A stretch of DNA of 6,959 bases from Thermacetogenium sp. UBA5472 (GTDB lineage: Bacteria; Bacillota; DSM-12270; Thermacetogeniales; Thermacetogeniaceae). The translations under genes were made by a program, and so were the position numbers. Positions 5,028-6,959 of the stretch are shown piece after piece. The notes beneath the pieces were generated by a model. It made no database searches, had not been told where the DNA came from, and worked only from the letters and a program-made list of their open reading frames with translations. The stretch covers positions 6,647 through 13,605 of the forward strand of contig DIQC01000009.1 of NCBI GenBank assembly GCA_002426495.1, written 5' to 3'. Within the stretch, counting starts at the first letter, position 1; each line of letters starts with the position of its first letter.

Positions 5028-6292
5028 TGATCAACTCCATCAGGATCTATCAAATAGCGCCGCAATAAATCGATTGCCCTTTTTGCCGCTATTTTCTTTA
5101 ATGTGGTTCTTCCTATTCCGGGGAAGTAGACTCTTTGTGCTAATTCTTTCTCCGCTGTTGCCAATCCCAGATAAACTGTCCCTACAGGGTTTTCTTTTGT
5201 TCCACCATCCGGACCTGCAAATCCTGTAGTCGCCAAACCGTAAGCAGCGTTCATCAATCTACGCACGCCACTGGCCATCTCTTTTGCTGTTTGAGCGCTG
5301 ACAGCACCGTATTCCCCCAGGGTTTTTGAATTTACGCCAAGAATACTTTCTTTGATTTCGCAACTATAGGCGATAATTCCTCCGCTTATATAGTGTGAAC
5401 TACCTGGCACATCTGTCAAGTAACTTGTAACAAGGCCCCCGGTACAGGATTCGGCAACCCCAATGGTAGCCCCCTTTTCCGTAAGCAGTTCCCCAACCTT
5501 TCCCGTCAGGGATTCTTCATTTACCCCATAAAGATCAGATCCTGACAGCTCCTTTATTTGCTGGCTCAACTCTCTGAAAAGCTCTTTCTTTTCAACATTG
5601 GGATCATTTACATTAAGGATTAGCTTCAATTCTCCTGGGCCTGGTATAAAGCTGTATTTTATACCAGCAGCTTGCGCTTCTTTGATCACATTCTGTATTC
5701 GGTCATAGACAACAGTTTCACCGCAGCCACAGATATTGAAGGCACACCGACAACTTACTGGTGCAGGATAATGTTTTTCCAAAAAGGGCCTTACCTCATG
5801 TGAAAACATCTCCCTTGCTTCTCCGGGTGGACCAGGTAAAACAACGAGCAGTCGATCATCATCATTAAGAATCAAAAATCCGGGTGCCGTACCTAAAGGG
5901 TTATGAAGAGCATGTGCTCCGCAGGGCAGATAGGCCTGTTTTATATTGACAGACGTTATTGTGGCGTGGCGTTCGGTAAAATACTGCTGAATTTCTTCCC
6001 AGAGATCTGAACGAAACTCCAAAGGTATACTCAGGGCTTCAGCAACCGCTTCCCTTGTCAAATCATCTGGTGTCGGCCCTAACCCCCCGGTCACAAATGT
6101 AAGATCGGCACGGCGCAGTGCTTCCTGCACTGCGCCCTTTATTTCTTCGATTCTATCATCAACAGTACTGATCTTTTTAATTTCATAGCCTAGTTCTGTT
6201 AACTGAGAGATAAGAAACGGAGTTGTTGTGTTCCTTAATCCATCATGCAAGAGTTCACTGCCAGTAGCGATTATCTCTACACTAATTGTCAT
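5021..6292 (-). CDS. cinA: CinA, competence/damage-inducible protein with COG1058 and PncC domains
   Basis: A complete two-domain CinA of 423 residues. The N-terminal MoaB/MogA-like domain (COG1058, about 1-170) carries EIIATGSELL, TGGLGPTPDD (68-77) and LPGPPGEAREM; in other bacteria it has ADP-ribose pyrophosphatase activity. The C-terminal domain (about 260-415) is the nicotinamide-nucleotide amidase PncC type, with the active-site ESCTGG (281-286, nucleophile S282) and TTGFAGPDGG (355-364). Together they imply a role in pyridine-nucleotide salvage; the link to competence comes from co-transcription with recA in streptococci and Bacillus. A linker stretch at 181-190 contains four cysteines as CxCxxxxCxC, which is unusual for the family. 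ATG at 6292 is the start, with a weak AAGGT about 9 bases upstream. The gap to the FtsH-like gene is only 24 bases, so cinA probably depends on a promoter upstream of that gene. Confidence 0.96.
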   Translation of the reverse strand: MTISVEIIATGSELLHDGLRNTTTPFLISQLTELGYEIKKISTVDDRIEEIKGAVQEALRRADLTFVTGGLGPTPDDLTREAVAEALSIPLEFRSDLWEEIQQYFTERHATITSVNIKQAYLPCGAHALHNPLGTAPGFLILNDDDRLLVVLPGPPGEAREMFSHEVRPFLEKHYPAPVSCRCAFNICGCGETVVYDRIQNVIKEAQAAGIKYSFIPGPGELKLILNVNDPNVEKKELFRELSQQIKELSGSDLYGVNEESLTGKVGELLTEKGATIGVAESCTGGLVTSYLTDVPGSSHYISGGIIAYSCEIKESILGVNSKTLGEYGAVSAQTAKEMASGVRRLMNAAYGLATTGFAGPDGGTKENPVGTVYLGLATAEKELAQRVYFPGIGRTTLKKIAAKRAIDLLRRYLIDPDGVDQC

Positions 6293-6316
6293 GAAATACC
6301 AACCTTTACCTAGTAT

Positions 6317-6959
6317 TTAGTGAATGCTCTCTTTTTCACCGATCAATCCTCGCAGTTCACTGCCGCTGATGTATTCCTGATCTTTCAGCAATTGTGCCAC
6401 ATCTTTAAGTACGCCCAGCTTAGAGCTCAGTATCTTCTCAACATCTTGTTCCTGTTCGTTGATGATGTCCTGTATCTCCTGATGGTATTTTTCCCGAGGA
6501 ATAATCTCCTCCCAAATCACCCCTAGGGAGGAAAGACCAGCTACTATTATTTGCCGCGCACACTTTACCGCTTCATTAAAATCATTGCTGGCTCCGGTAC
6601 TTTGTGAATTCAATATGAGTTTCTCAGACACAGCCCCAGCCACACATATTTGGATCTGCTGCTCCAAGTAGTCCCTGGTATACAAGTATAAATCATCCTC
6701 CGGTATCGCCCTCATGTAACCCAGAGCCTTGCCTCGGTTTGTCACTGTAATATGTGACACAGAACCAGGTCTGTTTAACTCACTGAGCAGAGCATGCCCT
6801 GTTTCATGGACAGCAATGCGATAACGCTCATCATCATTGGGTTTTCGATCCAGTTTTTCACCCATCATCACTTTATCAACTGCTTCTTTAAAATGACGGT
6901 TGTGAATAGATGGTGACTTATCTCTGAGAGCAAGAATCGCCGATTCGTTGGCCACACTC
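6317..6959 (-). CDS. FtsH-like AAA+ zinc metalloprotease, C-terminal part only (peptidase M41)
   Basis: The reading frame stays open to the window edge, so this is the last roughly 214 codons of a longer gene; the GTG at 6955 is internal. What is visible begins with the end of the AAA+ helical subdomain (VANESAILALR, then HFKEAVDKVMMG, compare NEAALLAAR and the E-x-AIDRV region of FtsH) and continues with the M41 protease domain. That domain has the zinc motif HETGH (residues 50-54 counted from that GTG), a KALGYMRAIPEDD stretch, and STGASNDFNEA, whose Asp (D125) matches the third zinc ligand of FtsH. Protease chemistry therefore looks intact. It is divergent from housekeeping FtsH: the usual GGRAAEE is AGAVSEK, the M(S/T)..LG region is altered, and the segment before the C-terminal helices looks short. 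It may be a paralogue rather than the main FtsH. Membrane segments and Walker motifs would lie outside the window. Confidence 0.88.
   Translation of the reverse strand, partial: SVANESAILALRDKSPSIHNRHFKEAVDKVMMGEKLDRKPNDDERYRIAVHETGHALLSELNRPGSVSHITVTNRGKALGYMRAIPEDDLYLYTRDYLEQQIQICVAGAVSEKLILNSQSTGASNDFNEAVKCARQIIVAGLSSLGVIWEEIIPREKYHQEIQDIINEQEQDVEKILSSKLGVLKDVAQLLKDQEYISGSELRGLIGEKESIH

Overview
The window looks like a chromosomal housekeeping segment from a spore-forming Firmicute, most likely an anaerobic member of the Clostridia. The reasons are the gene set and order (cinA, recA, rny, ymdB, as in Bacillus), strong AGGAGG-type ribosome binding sites, GTG and TTG starts, a Gram-positive-type LexA box, and a good sigma-H-like promoter. 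No species is assigned. All genes lie on the minus strand, so transcription runs from high to low coordinates. The forward-strand reading frames appear to be shadows.

From the right: (1) 6959-6317 is the 3' end of an FtsH-like zinc metalloprotease gene, cut by the window edge. (2) 24 bases later comes cinA, then thpR, which overlaps the end of cinA by 7 bases. (3) After thpR a sigma-A promoter and a LexA box precede recA, making recA an SOS-controlled unit. (4) About 230 bases separate recA from rny (RNase Y). They hold a second sigma-A promoter, a leader of roughly 160 bases that can fold, and an intrinsic terminator hairpin just before the rny ribosome binding site. (5) A clear terminator follows rny. 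(6) A sigma-H-type promoter follows that, then an unrecognised 168-residue protein gene and ymdB, 31 bases apart and probably co-transcribed. ymdB ends 23 bases from the window edge. In Bacillus subtilis the next gene would be spoVS, but that lies outside the window.

Functionally this is a DNA-repair and RNA-turnover neighbourhood: RecA, the membrane-anchored RNase Y, and two predicted phosphodiesterases acting on 2',3'-cyclic phosphates (ThpR and YmdB). CinA adds pyridine-nucleotide and ADP-ribose salvage. I see no mobile element, CRISPR array, tRNA, rRNA or defence system, and no clearly novel multigene system. The points most worth a second look are the sigma-H-type promoter in front of the unknown gene, the possible attenuator in the rny leader, the divergent FtsH-like protease, and a cysteine cluster in CinA.
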